From Rhodocollybia butyracea (Eukaryota > Basidiomycota > Agaricomycetes > Agaricales > Omphalotaceae), in the NCBI GenBank assembly GCA_015501585.1, contig JADNRY010000020.1, positions 124,001-188,000 on the forward strand: a stretch of 64,000 nt of DNA. Reading direction: 5' to 3'. Below the pieces are notes generated by a model that had not been told where the DNA came from, ran no database searches, and saw only the letters and a program-made list of their open reading frames with translations. Of the stretch, positions 45,667 through 58,121 are shown one piece after another; positions within the stretch are counted from its first letter, which is position 1; each line of letters begins with the position of its first letter. A program made the translations under genes and the position numbers.

Positions 45667-48582
45667 TCCAGTAACGAATCTCTAGCCTAAGGAAAGGAGA
45701 AACAACACATCTTCGAATCGGCATAAATACCACCGATAAAGCGCATCTGAGCATTCGAGCCGAAACTAAGGCTACTAGGTCTAGGATAGCTGCCTACGGC
45801 GCTAAGCTCGTTTCAGGTTGGGCCTTGTGGTCCTGGAGATAGCAATAGATACCAGTGGCAATAGACAAGTTATAGACTGTTATAGTCAAGTATTAAGCCT
45901 TGACAGGAGATGCATAGCCACCGGATCGCCCTCCCCGCAAGCCAAAGCGTGCGATCACGATTCACCAACATTGCTGTCTATCGACCACCACCATCTATAT
46001 TTTCGGATCGAACTTTTAACCCAGCCAACTCTGCAGCTCTACTCTACACTATAATTCCTTATCTTCTTACCAGTTTCCGGGTCTCAGAACAACAACTGGG
46101 TCGTCTCACAAGAAATATGTCCCAAGGCATCCTGAGACATAGTCGCTAGAGTCGCTACTGCTGCTACATCGTCTCGCAGATGACTTAGGAAGTGTCCAAG
46201 GTATGCTATATAGATCTATGTATGCTGATGAACTTGTATATAGTATTTGTTGCTTTCGCTGCCTTTGCCGCCTCCGATATTACGGATTCTTCATCCCATG
46301 GACCTGTGATACTCCAGGTTTGAGATTTACGCCCTTCTACCTGGCTACAGCCTCTGTATCCCTCCCATTACTGTTGGCACTCCCAGTTCTCTGATACATC
46401 AGCCCTACCATCTGAAATTATCAGATTGAAAGTGAGTGTTAAAACTGAACAGAGGCTGGCTTGTCCTTGGGTCATTTTGATCTCCCACCCTTCAATCATC
46501 TGCTGTGGCTCCTGGTGGCCTGCTCCTCCCTCCCAAAGCTCTCCTCTCTTGAGCCACTCACTCTCTTGGAATTATTTCGAGTTGGCAGAATTTACAACTC
46601 TTTGCACGGACTGCCATATTTTATAGGCATTCCCTATAACAGACCTTCACCCCCTGTTTAGCTCATTAATGGGGACACTCCTCGCTTGCTCATAACCGAT
46701 TTGTCCTTCGACTGGAGTGACAAGGGTACAGTTTGTTTACAAAGAGGTTGGGGGGGATTCTGATAGCGTATGAATGCTCCTTACGTTCACATAAAACCCT
46801 AGGGTGCTGGTGCGCCGGTTTCGCCACTGGTTGCGTGGGATTTGGTAACTTGTGCAAATAGGGATAGCACAGGAAGCCGCCCAGGATCTCGCAAGAGCCA
46901 TTAAGGCCACAGTGTGGTTACGCCTGCTTGGGGACCTGGTTTTGCCCTAGCTCCCTCCCTCTTTTTCATTAGGGCAGAATGTGCTCCATTGAGCTGTAGA
47001 TAGGTAATCGTAACAGCTAGCCTTGTACTTATGTACCTGGCCTTGCTAACATCCCTGCATCGGCCTCGCAGTCTACCTTCTCCATGAGAGTCGAGCTCGC
47101 TGCCTGTGCTGGTGTAGGGACCGGCTAGTTCCCTTCGGGGGACCGCTTTCAGCTGAGGCTGAATGGGCCGTGTAATCAATTCCAATTCCAATTCCAACGG
47201 TTTTACCCACGCCCCCCTGCACGCTTGAAGCTCGATTGGACTCTAAGAAACAAAGTCCGTATTACTATATAGTATAGTAGACACTATAGCATATATATGC
47301 ACAGGTACTTGGACAAAGACCACTTTCGCCGGCACTTCCGATGGTATCATTGGTACGGCTGCGGCACGATATTTTTAGGAATCCACGAAGCTAGTAACTT
47401 AAAGCGGCCTACTCTCTCCATTCTTCCCATTCTCTGGAGATTTCTCAGATCTATGTTTGGTTGGGTTTGGTGTAACTAAGCGCACTCGTGGTTAGGTATT
47501 TTTATTTATTAATATTTATTTATTACACGATTTTACCCTTCCCCGTCTGATTCTGTCTCCTCAATGAATTATTTTTGACCTTTGACTTGACTAGCTTGTC
47601 TGGTTGCAGAAAGGAGTCCTGACTCCTAAGTGGTAGGATATGTCAGGATATGTCGCTTTCGTGCATATACCGTGTATCATTCCTGTGGCCTTGTGACAAC
47701 AAGATGTGGCCCCGTGTGGGTCCCTCCATCTGACATCACCACGTCTCCTCCTTACCTCCCTCCATTCTCCATTCTACAGCCCTAATCAATCAGTGCCACA
47801 GGGATTTTATTCTCGCTACGCGAAGCTGATTGCTTCCACCTGGTCCACCTGGCTTCCACTAGCACCCTCTAAGCACGGTCTAGCACCCTGGGCCATCGGT
47901 TATCAGTATGATCTTCCCCAGCAACTAATTTTAGAAAGGCACGATCTTCCCCAGCTCCGAGGGGTCACAAGTGGGTCAAACATCGATTCCGCACTTTTCG
48001 AGGTTCCGATACGGTTTGGTTCTTATAAATTCCGATTCATTTGGGTAGCTTACGCCGAGTTACGCCCCCACTCAGTGACAGTAAATTATACGCTAAGTTT
48101 TTTCTTTTGTTGTTTTGGCTAGGCGTAGAGCCATGGGGAAATTAGGCGAACTGACTTGGAGTGAGTCAAATTCGCAAAAGAAATAAAATTGAGAAACGAT
48201 TTGATGCGAGTACGCCTCACGAAGCCTGCAGGGTGGGTTAGTACGACAGAGAAGGTAGTACGAGCAACTGTTTCGAAGAAGAGAGGCGTATTGAGACAGG
48301 CGTCGCGTTTGAACACGAACCAAGACTCTACTAGAGTACTTATGTGTATTTCATGAAAGCGTAGGCTCTCCCGCACTTCAAGCTGGAATACGGTGGGTCC
48401 ATTCATCAACACATCAGTTCGAGGCGCAAAGTCTCGGAAACTTTGTGAGAAAACAAACGTCCTTCCCACTTGATGGAAATACAAGCCGAATCTTGCTAAT
48501 GATATAGATGCTTGGTGCAAATCCCATCCTTAAAGCACGAACAAAACATCGGCAAGCCAGATCATCTATAAGAACTGGGTAT
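45667..48582. other. Intergenic, no gene recognised
   Basis: Nearly 3 kb between the two NAT genes holds only ORFs up to about 140 codons (47,706-48,122 plus; 48,119-48,520 minus) with no domain, paralogue or convincing splice sites. The 3' UTR of NAT copy 2 lies at the right end. The tandem NAT duplicates are separated by this DNA, so it may include an old insertion, but no element ends are visible. Confidence 0.4.
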
Positions 48583-49881
48583 TCAAGGTAGCTCTAGCGC
48601 TGGCTTCCGACCTCGAATATTTTCAAGATCTACACGAGGTATATCTATTCCGAAAAATTCTCGTAAAGCGTCGATCCTCTCTAGTTCTGTATGGAAAGAC
48701 TTCACTGTTTCCGAACGGGTACCCACATGTCGTTTAACCTCAGTGTTAAAGAGTGCCAAACGACCCATAAAACGTGAGTTCAGTGAACCATCCCAACGCG
48801 GAATGCCTCCCTCCGAATAGATATCGCGTTGGTACGTTTCAAGGTTATCAGTTAGGGCCAGCTCCGCCTCCATTTCTTCGTCGCTAAGCCAAAAGCACCT
48901 TGAGCAGACGATATTGTCCACGAATATAGGTTCTTTCTCGGACCATGCACCCGTGTAGAGACCGAGGTTAGAACATTCGTAGTCCATGGTGAAAAACTCG
49001 CTTTCAAGGAAGGAATAAAGGATCTTTGTTGAAGAGATAGATCCGTCGTCTGAAGTATGAGAGACGATGAGATGCCACTCTACTCCTGCAGACTCCTCCG
49101 AGTTGGGCGAAGGCGCTGGAAAGAGTCGGGTATACACAGCTCATTCTACAGACCATTAAGATTAGAGACTCACATAAACTGGATTCGGGCCGTGCAGTGT
49201 TCATCAATGTATGCCATTCGGAGGGTGTCGCACCAACAACCTTGGAACCGTGTTTAAGGAGCACAGGAAGCATCAAACACGAGCCTCCGCCACTTGCATC
49301 AACGACATAAGTGGCGTTGCTATCTTGGATAGGCTGTACAAACAACACTTGATGGACGAATGCGAGAAAGTGGGTTGGCGAATCAGGGTTTGCGGTGTTG
49401 ATTCTCCCAGCGCTAGAGTATGCACTATAAACGAATTATGCAGTTGGTGACTCTGTACAAGTAGAGAAATACGGGCGTAATGTACCGATATCCCAAGGCT
49501 CGAATCATCTGTAAGAAGAGAGTGTTCTTTCCGAAGCAGTAGGAACCTTTCCCTTCGATTACTAATCGCTGATACAAGCTAGGAAGGCTAATGTCCATCG
49601 AATGTTCTTTCGTACTAGATCAGCAAGGATAAGTTTAAGTACAATAGAATAAGTATTTACACTTACTAGTGAATCGCAGTGTTCTCAAATGCAAAAGTAA
49701 CGATATGAAGACGCATCAGCAGAGCCAAATTATCCAAATCGGCGTTGAAATCTTTGACATTGTCTGCAGACCAGCTTCCGGGAAACTTTATGCGGCAAAG
49801 GTAGTTGGAGACTTGAGCCTCGTCGTAGGCTGAAGGAACGGCCTTTATCCACAAACCTTCGCGTAGCCGGCCGTCTTGCAT
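48583..49881 (-). CDS. Arylamine N-acetyltransferase-like protein 2
   Basis: This is an intact tandem paralogue of the gene at 44.2-45.7 kb. Exons are 49881-49667, 49614-49486, 49424-49174 and 49115-48583; phases agree and give 375 residues. The start ATG is the first in frame before QDGRLREGLWIKAVPSAYDE, a normal NAT N-terminus. The triad is visible as Cys in KGSYCFGKN, His in FVHQVLFVQ and Asp in YVVDASGGG. Exons 2 and 3 have exactly the same lengths as in copy 1. The C-terminal third (EWHLIVSHTSDDGS..., KRHVGTRSETVKSF) is the extended region typical of fungal NATs. Its neighbour on the right, a GT61 gene, is divergent, only about 135 bp away. Confidence 0.9.
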
Positions 49882-50016
49882 GTCGGAAATGAACGGCAAC
49901 ACTCAGAACAGGATATTGGGAGATTCTCGGGCCGGTATGAGTAACGGATTTTTAGGCGCTCAAATTTCCTCCCTTTCCCGCATTTCCCTCGTCTCGTCTT
50001 TCCGAGCATCGGAGCA

Positions 50017-51808
50017 ATGAGGTGGTTTGGTCCGCCGACACGCAGAGAAATTTCCCTTTTTCTTTTCTGCTCAACAGTCTTTACCTTTGCCTACAATTTG
50101 GAAAATACCCTTAGATTCGTCGGCTTCGATGCACCAGTAGCGCAAGCTGGGATTCTTTCCCGGCTTGGATATGTCTCTACCTCCATACTCTACGACGGCC
50201 GGAAGTCTCTGGAATGGAGAGATGACCTAGATGACAAAATTCTGGGAAATGCAGAGTGGAATGACGGAGAAGTTCTCGACGCGAGACTTGACGGACAGTC
50301 ACTAGGCGTCGGACCTCATTCCGCTATGTGGATAAGTAAACAGTTGCAGGATGAACTCTGGCTCCTACAAATGAACCTGGCGTTTCATCTGGTTTCTGGC
50401 GCTGGAATGACGAGGTACCCACCACTTCACTATTACAACACTCCCTAGGTACGTTTGGGCTCTTAAGAGCTGAAAAAGAACGCTGGCTTATCTACACGCA
50501 GGTTATACTATTCTAGACCAAGTCATTATTCACAATAAGACTGTGTACATCGTGACCGACGAACCAGAGTCTTTTCCCAACGTGAACTCGATTACTACGC
50601 GCAACTGGCAGGTTATATCCTCCCAAAATGCGAGATCTGTCATCGGTAGATATGGCGGGAGGTGAGCAACGACACGGTTGCCAGGCCCAGCCCCGCGACT
50701 TACCATCTTTACCGTATAGAATCCACGGAGTGTCATGGATGTGTACCGAGTTCATTCCTCGTTAGTATTTCATTTTAATTTACGCTTTTTTAGCTAACCC
50801 GTCCGTAGAAAACACCACTCTTCTAGCACTGTGGTCAATGTACTCGACATTAGGGTCGCCATCCTCGCTCCCCCCACCCTCTCGTCTTATTCTTCCTGAA
50901 GCTCACGTATTCCTAGATCCAGATTTCATAGGGGACGACAAAAAGGAAAATTTGGCCACTCGTGTCCGCTCTCCCACTGGGTTTCATCCATTCCTCCCTA
51001 AAGTCGCTTTTCCACATATGGGTATATTGTATCAAGAAGACTGGGCAGACTATATGGGTATGGAGGTACCCTACGTTATCCAGCGGCTCGTTGTCACCGA
51101 CTACTACGTTGCTGGATCGGCAGGGCTTGCGGCTGTTCTACAGAAAAGCTCATCCGCTTCTCCGGACTGGTGGGAGCCAGTACGACGTGATGTAGCCAAG
51201 TTCTTTGGAAACTACGAAGATCACTCAGCAAGAAAGTCGGTAACGTACATCCATCGATCGGGTGCTATGTTGGAAGAGGACCACAAGAACCTTGTCCATG
51301 CGCTGAACAAGATGGGTACGGAGCGAGGAATCGATGTGAACATCGTCGAGGCTGTCGATAAAGAAAATAACGCAGAATGGGAGTGCGTATGGCTGCTGTC
51401 GTCAAATCGGACGTGAGTCGTTTTTCGAAATCGTTACATGCATCAATCATACTGAAGTGTAAAAAAAACATAGGTAATTCTCAGCGTCCAAGGTCCTGAG
51501 ATTCTCGACGGCGTATTCCTCCGACCATCTTCCGTTTCGACCATGATAGAAATGTTTCCGCCCGATGTCGTATTTAGAGAACACGAGTCCATTGCTAACT
51601 CGCTCGGCATAAATTACATTGCATGGGCAGATGATCGGTTCGTGTCTACTGCTTCAAAATGAATCCTCATCTCAGCTGTTTTCCCAACAGAAAATTGTCT
51701 TCGTATGAGATCTCTCGAGGGTCGGATTCGCGCAGCTACGAGCGAGGACGCGACGTGCACGTAGATGCAAATGCTCTCATAACCTCAATTCTGGACGTGT
51801 TGACATGA
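50017..51808 (+). CDS. GT61-family glycosyltransferase (DUF563)
   Basis: Type II membrane glycosyltransferase of the secretory pathway; the sugar donor is not predictable. The N-terminus MRWFGPPTRREISLFLFCSTVFTFAYNL is a membrane anchor. Likely exons are 50017 to about 50448, 50502-50661, 50720-50760, 50809-51412, 51485-51637 and 51691-51808; exons 2-6 join in consistent phase. Motifs seen are YTILDQVIIHNKTVYIVTDEP, VSWMCTEFIPQNTTLLALW, LPPPSRLILPE, YIHRSGAMLEEDHKNLVHAL and the C-terminal segment ending in MIEMFPPDVVFREHESIANSLG. The usual GVHGxGLT motif is replaced by TVQGPEILDGVF. The junction of exons 1 and 2 is unclear: the best donor (TAG/GTACGT near 50,448) would put TAG in frame; a donor at 50,336 avoids it but drops some sequence. 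Confidence 0.8.
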
Positions 51809-52974
51809 TAGCACCATCCGTCGACCATCGTACCTCCTCACGAATCATGACCCATAACGAACAGTATGGACTTAATACCTGTACGGGTGTAACCCAAGGA
51901 TTTCGGAATTTCGGAATGCTCGTACCTAAATTGGACTGACAATGTCTTCTCATAAGGTTATATGTGGCGGACCTCCCACACCTGGATGCCATCCATCTTG
52001 GGAATGAGGCTCAGGAAGAATATCCTTAGTCTAACCATGGACTTTTGGTGTTAGGAGGGCAATGGAGAGAAAGTTGGAGGGTCTAGTAGTGGCGATCCTG
52101 AACCATGTGCGTTCTACCTGTGGTGATGCTGGCTGGTTAGTTTATCTCGGTTGAATATTGTTATTTTCCTGCTGTATCTACTCGAGTTATAGGAATATAT
52201 CCCTCACGTATGTTATATACAGTGCGTATATAGTTTAATGCTGCAGTAATGGTTATCTTTGGTTATCTTTGGGTTTCTATTCGCACATCATCCGTTTAGC
52301 ATCAACTTTTCTTCTATAGAGTACTGAGTACTTGGAAATGTCTTCAGCCTGCCTATCCGAGGGCCAAGTTTCCCTTCTGTCAGTACATACAAGGCTGTAT
52401 AGCTTTGGTGAGTAGGTTAATTACAAAGAGAAAGCGATTGAACTGAAATATAATTGAAGAACAATTATGCATGAAGGTTTCCCTCAATCCGTACTCAATA
52501 TGCCCGCCCCCTCCCCAGTGCAGAGTTTTCCACTATATATCCAACCACATTCTGCTCCCCTCGACAATATATACCATGGACTTTCGTCACTATGATCTCG
52601 CATACATTGCCTCTTGTCTCTCCGCCTTCCCTGGTCCCGTTATGAGCATTGAAGTAACCAGAATTTTCAATGCCATTCCTCTGTTCATCCCTACTTATCT
52701 CGTCGATATATCTAGTCGTTGATGGGTGGACCTACAACACCTTAGTTGCGAGCTCGCCCACTCTTCTACAAATAGTCAAGCTTTCAACACATGGACCATG
52801 CTGTGTAATAATTCCTGCTGGAAAGTCAATCCGGCTCGCACTGGAAGAATTTCCAAAGTGTCGCGAGTGGTTGGTTTAGGGAGTAATTCGCTACTAGCGA
52901 CGACATGTACTCAAATTATTTACTACATACAACATGCTGCGGTCAAGAAAATCATACAAATCTGCCACTCAACT
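51809..52974. other. Intergenic, no gene recognised
   Basis: Short ORFs only, including 52,471-52,722 and 52,726-53,139 on the plus strand, which have no known domain and partly overlap the APH pseudogene. No repeats were noticed. Confidence 0.4.
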
Positions 52975-53903
52975 CTACCCTCCTCCATATGGACCCCACC
53001 CGCCAATAAAATTCAATTCCTTAACGGATGCCCTATCCGTGACTATCGGTATATGCTTCTTCCAACTATGAACAGCCTTGTCATTGGCCGCAGCACCCAT
53101 CGTGGCGATATACTCAAAGTATGGTGGATAAAATGCTGACCGTGTCCAGTCCACTAACCAGAGACTTCCATCGTCCCCAACAATCACATTCCGCACACTG
53201 AGATCACAATCTGTGAGCACCAACGGCTGAGTATGGTCCCAACATTCCCCAGACTTATCGAGATGTGCTACGAGTTCTTGAGAAGAGTTAAAAGGACCTG
53301 CAGGTCGAAGGGGAAAAAGAAATTCTGCTCCGTGACACACCGCAGGTTCGTCTGACATTGGACCTGGGATATGGCATCGACTATACGGTGCAGAAGCTTG
53401 AAGAAGTTGACGGATATATCCACGAAGCGTCCATGCAACAAGGAACTTTTGCGACTGAGTATAGGGAGGCCTTGTCGAGACGTTTCCTGGGGATTTTCTC
53501 CATAAGAATGTAGTCATTCAGTTTGGCTTCGACGTATCGACGAGCGCGGGGTACGTGGATAGACGTATGCTCATGCACAAAGGCAAGTGCGCGCACTTCC
53601 CCTTCAGGAGTCTCGTACCCGCAACGCTTGACGACTGTATCTGAGCAAAGATCGAAAAAATTCCAATACGGCTCTCCTTCGGGACAACGTCCCAGTGTGA
53701 ACCTGGCATCAGGCAATCCTGGCGCAGTTTTCATACGCTCGACGACTTCAGCATCGCTCCAGGCGTCGAAAGGTGAAGTCTAGTTTGGTGCATGTACTGG
53801 TTTCATTTCGCCCCGGGATAAGCTCTATTTCTTACCGTCAAGGGTGTGCGAGAATCGTTTCGGTTTTGAAATCATTGAGCAATTGGTCGAGGATTTCCGC
53901 CAT
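52975..53903 (-). pseudogene. APH-fold kinase array, copy 1 (pseudogene)
   Basis: This resembles the intact copy 2 but is broken. Exon 1 (ATG at 53,903, AEILDQLLNDF) is out of phase and runs into TGA. Exon 2 starts in the TSPFDAWSDAEVVERM region, and about four bases are missing near 53,470, so the N- and C-lobes are in different frames. The catalytic HGD motif is changed: LTDCDLSVRN instead of LTHGDLSMRN. The DW motif is kept. Loss of the catalytic His-Gly pair together with the shifts argues for a true pseudogene and not a sequencing error. Confidence 0.85.
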
Positions 53904-54443
53904 CAGGACTCGAGCTCTGCGGTGTCAAGGGTAGTAAAGTCTTAACAATCTGATCACGAACAGGCGGGTCACAACGCGAGCACAAGCAGCTTGTGTGGGG
54001 GACTTACTAGCAATTTATAGAGGTTTGATCGTCATGATAAGTCGATATCACCTACGCGGGACTCTGACTTTATGATACTCAAGGGCTTTGAATATCCGCA
54101 CCGCACCATCTATGAGTGATGATCTGATGTAATACAGGAATAGCGACTATTAGTCCCTTGGTGTGTTTCATGTTGACTGTTGGGGGTGCGAGACGCGTCG
54201 TGAAACGCCTGGTCGGAACGACCTCTATTTAGGACACCATGCTTGTAGGGTGGCCCCAGTTGCTCCTTAAATAGACCACATGGCTGTCCTTCTTTCCTTT
54301 CTGCAGCCACTTCTCATTTTCCAGATGAGGGCATGGGCCGAACACAATTTTCAAAAGACAATAGAGAATCGGCATCTCACATTCCCTGGGATTCAGTACT
54401 GACTCTGATTGAAAAACTATCAAAAATAGGCTACTTACTAAAC
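53904..54443. other. Spacer between APH copies 1 and 2
   Basis: About 540 bp with no gene; it must contain the 5' flank of copy 1 and the 3' flank of copy 2. Short ORFs on the minus strand have no recognisable content. Confidence 0.4.
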
Positions 54444-55369
54444 CTACCCTTTTGCATATGAACCCCACCTCTGAAGAAAGTTCAACTCCTTAACGCATGC
54501 CCCATCCGTGACTATCGGTATGTGCTTTCTCCAGCTATGATCAGCGTCGTCATTGTCTGCAGCACTCATCGTGGCAATATACTCAAAGTATGGTGGATAA
54601 AATGCCGACCATGTCCAGTCCACTAACCAGAGTCTTCCATCGTCCCCAACAATCACATTGCGCATACTAAGATCACCATGTGTGAGCACCAATGGCTGAG
54701 TATAGTCCAAACATTCCCCAGATTTATCGAAATGTGCTACAAGTTCCTTGGAAGAGTTGAAAGGACCTCTTGGCCGATCACCAAAAAGAAATGCTATTCC
54801 ATTGCACCTCTCAGGTTTGTCTGATATTGGACCTGGGATATGACGTCGAGCATATGCTGCAGAAGCCTGACGAAGTTGGCGGATATATCCACGAAGCGTC
54901 CATGCAACAATGAACTTCTGTAAGGGAGTATAGGAAGGCCAAACCCTGTCGAGACGTTTCCCAGGGATTTTCTCCATAAGGAGATAGCCATGCCGTTGGC
55001 CTTTGATGTATCGACGAATACGGGGCACGGGAATAGACGTATTCGAGTGAACAAAGGCAAGTGCACGCGCTTCTGCAGTGGGAGTGTTGAACACGCTGCA
55101 AAGCTTGACGACTGTGTCTGAACAAAGGTCAAAAACATTCCAATACGGTCTTCCTTCGGGACGACGTCCGAGTGTGAACATGGCATCCGGCAATCCTGGC
55201 GCAGTTTTCATACGCTCTATAACTTCAGTATCACTCCAGGCGTCGGAAGGTGAAGTCTAGCGCATGAATCAGTTTCCTTCTGCCTGAGCTAATGCATTCT
55301 TTGTACCTTCAGTGTACTGTTGTCTTTTCTGCTCACTTCGTCGAGCAACTGATCGAGGATTCCCGCCAT
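54444..55369 (-). CDS. APH-fold phosphotransferase, copy 2 (intact)
   Basis: Protein of the aminoglycoside phosphotransferase/choline kinase-like fold; fungal members act on unknown small molecules. Two exons (55369-55307 and 55256-54444, phase 0) give 291 residues. The N-terminus reads MAGILDQLLDEVSRKDNSTLK, then TSPSDAWSDTEVIERM. Nucleotide-binding and linker parts are NVFDLCSDTVVKLC, TSIPVPRIRRYI and YLLMEKIPGKRLDRVWP. The catalytic loop LTHGDLSMRNVIV carries the HGD and Asn, and LWLVDWTWSAFYP has the metal-binding Asp. This is the only member of the six-copy array in which both exons are clean. It serves as the reference for judging the others. Confidence 0.88.
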
Positions 55370-55812
55370 CTGCAGGGCTTCGGATTCAGAGGTAAGGAAG
55401 TAACTTCATGGCGACCAAAGCGCTTGTTTGATCCCGAGCGCTTCGCCACTGTACTAACACAGCCTCATCGCTTCGCTGGAAGGTTTGAACGGACCCACTG
55501 GTCGAAGGGGAAAAAGAAACCAACCATAACCTTCAGTACTATCAATACATTGCCACTGGGAGTGGATGTACGACGTGGGTTAAAGGTATAATTAATCACC
55601 TTGTAAACAGCAACATCTTTCAACACTTTTACAGGTGTGACCGAAGTAGCGATGGCCGAATTGAGGGATAAAGATCCCAGACAGTATTGGGTTGCAGAGT
55701 TTCTGATTCAGAGGAAAGTAAAATAATTTCAAGGTCTTGAATCTTGAGCAAAAGCAAGGTTTACTTCAATACTACTGTGGTCACGAAAATGATTCAAAGC
55801 TGCTATTCAACC
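55370..55812. other. Spacer with an APH fragment
   Basis: Mostly unrecognised sequence. Near 55,480-55,525 a short stretch (GGACCCACTGGTCGAAGGGG) resembles the middle of the APH genes (compare 53,290), so a fragment of a further copy may be present. Confidence 0.4.
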
Positions 55813-56740
55813 CTACCCTTTTCCATATGGACCCCACCTCTGGAGAAAGTTCAACTCCTTAACGCATGCCCCATCTGTGACTATCGGTATATGCTTCCTC
55901 CAGCTATGATCAGCTTTGTCATTGCCTGCAGCACTCATAGTGGCAATATACTCGAAGTATGGCGGATAAAATGCTGACCATGTCCAGTCCAATAACCAGA
56001 GTCTTCCATCGTCTCCAATAATCATATTGCGTATGCTGAGATCACCATAGGTAAGCACCAACGGCTGAGAATAGTCCCAGAATAGTCCCAACATTCCCCA
56101 GATTTATCGAAATGCGCTACAAGTTCTTGGGAAGAATGGAAAGGGCCTTCTCGCCAATGACTAAAAAGAAACATTAGTTCGTCGCACATCTCAGGCTTGT
56201 CTGACATGGGACCTGGAATATGACGACAATTATAAGCTGCAGAAGCCCGATGAAGTTGGCGGATATATCCACGAAGTGTCCATGCAACGAGAAATCTTTG
56301 TAAGGAAGTATAAGAAGGCCAAAGCCTGTCGAGACGTTTACCGGGGATTTTTTCCATAAGGAGGTAGTCCTGCCATTCGCCTTTGATGTATCGACGGATG
56401 CGCGGAACGGGGATAGACGTATGCTCTTGCACAAAGGCAAGTACACGCGGTTTGGCAGCGGGAGCGCCAAACTTGTCGCAGCGCTTGGCAACTGTATCTG
56501 AGCAAAGATCAAAAACATTCCAGTATTGGGAACCATTTTTGTGCGTGAATATGGAATCAGGCAATCCTGGTGTGGTTTTTAGACACTCGAGAACTTCGGC
56601 GTCACTCCAGGCGTCGGAAGGCGAAGTCTAGTATCGCATGAATCAGGTTCATTCTGTCTAAGGATCAGTTAGTTCTCATACCTCGAGTATATTAGTGTCT
56701 TTTCTGGTCACTCAAGAAGTTGGTCAAGAATATCCGCCAT
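55813..56740 (-). pseudogene. APH-fold kinase array, copy 3 (pseudogene)
   Basis: Exon 1 (ATG at 56,740, ADILDQLLE) lacks about four bases compared with copy 2 and runs into TGA. Exon 2 is open from the KNGSQYWNVFDLCSD region through YLLMEKIPGKRLDRLWP. An 11-bp tandem duplication (56,069-56,090) then shifts the frame just before the catalytic loop. The loop itself reads LTYGDLSIRN, with His replaced by Tyr. The final part (LWLLDWTWSAF to RWGPYGKG) is otherwise well preserved, which points to recent inactivation. Confidence 0.87.
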
Positions 56741-57176
56741 CTGGGGAGTTCCTGATTTCAGGGATATGGCTTGGTCTTAAGTCGTTATCAAAACAGGCGC
56801 CATCTCTCCTCCATCACTTCTCTTTCCCAGATATTGAATGGTCTCGGAGCGTTACGATTTTGATGCACGGCAGTACTTTGGTCAAGCTCAGGTAGAATAA
56901 TAAGTGTGTTGCATATATACCTTCTGTTTTGTACCTATCTCATCTGTTTCATCTTTGCCTCTGTACTACATGAAAATACAACAAGGCCGTGTAGCCGCTT
57001 TGGTGGAATATCCCAAGAAGTAGTACATACAGCAAAAATGTTGACAGGAAATCGAATAGAATAATAATCTAGAAGGTCCTCGCAACGCCGGGAGTGTGTG
57101 TTTCGAATGATTTGTTAGATTCGCTAGCGACGAATACTTGACGAATACATAGTTCTATCAAGAACATTGTACAAAC
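56741..57176. other. Spacer between APH copies 3 and 4
   Basis: No gene or repeat recognised; short ORFs only. Confidence 0.4.
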
Positions 57177-58121
57177 TTAATGTCCTACGTAGTACCGTTT
57201 TTCCCAAATAGCATCCAATTCCTTAACGCATGCCCCATCTGTGACTATAGGTATATGCTTCCTCCAGCTATCAGGATCATTTTCAAGTATTGCAGCACCA
57301 TCGTGGCAATATACTCAAAGCAGAGCGGATAAAATGCTGACCATTCCCAATCTACTAACCAAAGTTTGCCATCGTTTCCAACAATCACATTCCGCATGCG
57401 GATATCACCATGTGTAAGCATCATTGGCTCAGTATAGTCGATAGTATGTTTCCCAGATTTATCAAGAGAAGCCACAAGCTCCCTGCAAGTCTTGAAGGGA
57501 CCTGCTGGTCGAAGGGGGGAAAGAGGCCATATTCCTTCGCACTGCTCAGGTTTATTCGACATCGGCCCTGGGATATGACAACGTTTATATGCTCCAGAGG
57601 CCCGACGAAGTTGACGGACGTATCCACGAAGCGTCCATGCAACAAGAAACTTTTGTAAAGGAGTATAGGAAGGCCAGACCCTGTCGAGACGTTTCCCAGG
57701 GATTTTCTCCATAAGGATGAAGTGCTGCCATTCGCTACTGACGCATCGGCGAACGCGCGGAACAGGGATAGACGTGTGCTCATGCACAAAGGCAAGCACG
57801 CGCGCTTGGGCACCGCGCGTAGCGGATATGTCGTGCTTGGCGACAGTGTCTGCGCAAAGATCGTAAACATACCCGTACGACGTTGCGTGGGGACCGTGTC
57901 CGACTGTGAATATGGCATCGGGCAATGCTGGTGCGGTTTTGAGACGCTCGATGATGACTTCCGCATCGCTCCAGGCGTCAGAAGGCGAAGTCTAGAATAG
58001 TGCATGAATCAGCTTCATTCTGCCTGACTCGGAGAGATCAGTTAGTTCTTACCTCGAGTATATCAGTGTCTTTTCTGGTCAGTTCATCGACCCCAAGCAG
58101 TCGGTCAAGAATTTCCGCCAG
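57177..58121 (-). pseudogene. APH-fold kinase array, copy 4 (start codon lost, C-term shift)
   Basis: Exon 2 is open from TSPSDAWSDAEVIIERL through the catalytic loop LTHGDIRMRNVIVGN and LWLVDWEWSAFYP, so the catalytic residues are present. A single missing base near 57,298 shifts the frame after EYIATM. The expected ending (VTDGACVKELDAIWEKRYYVGH, stop at 57,177) is then out of frame. In exon 1 the usual ATG is CTG (58,121-58,119); the frame is open upstream but I see no replacement ATG. The catalytic core could still be made if another start exists, but pseudogene is the simpler reading. Confidence 0.75.

Noticed and set aside
47706..48122. Plus-strand ORF of 138 codons
   Set aside because: No recognisable motif or conserved neighbour; overlaps no splice structure.
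48119..48520. Minus-strand ORF of 133 codons downstream of NAT copy 2
   Set aside because: No domain, no paralogue and no splice evidence; its length is compatible with chance.
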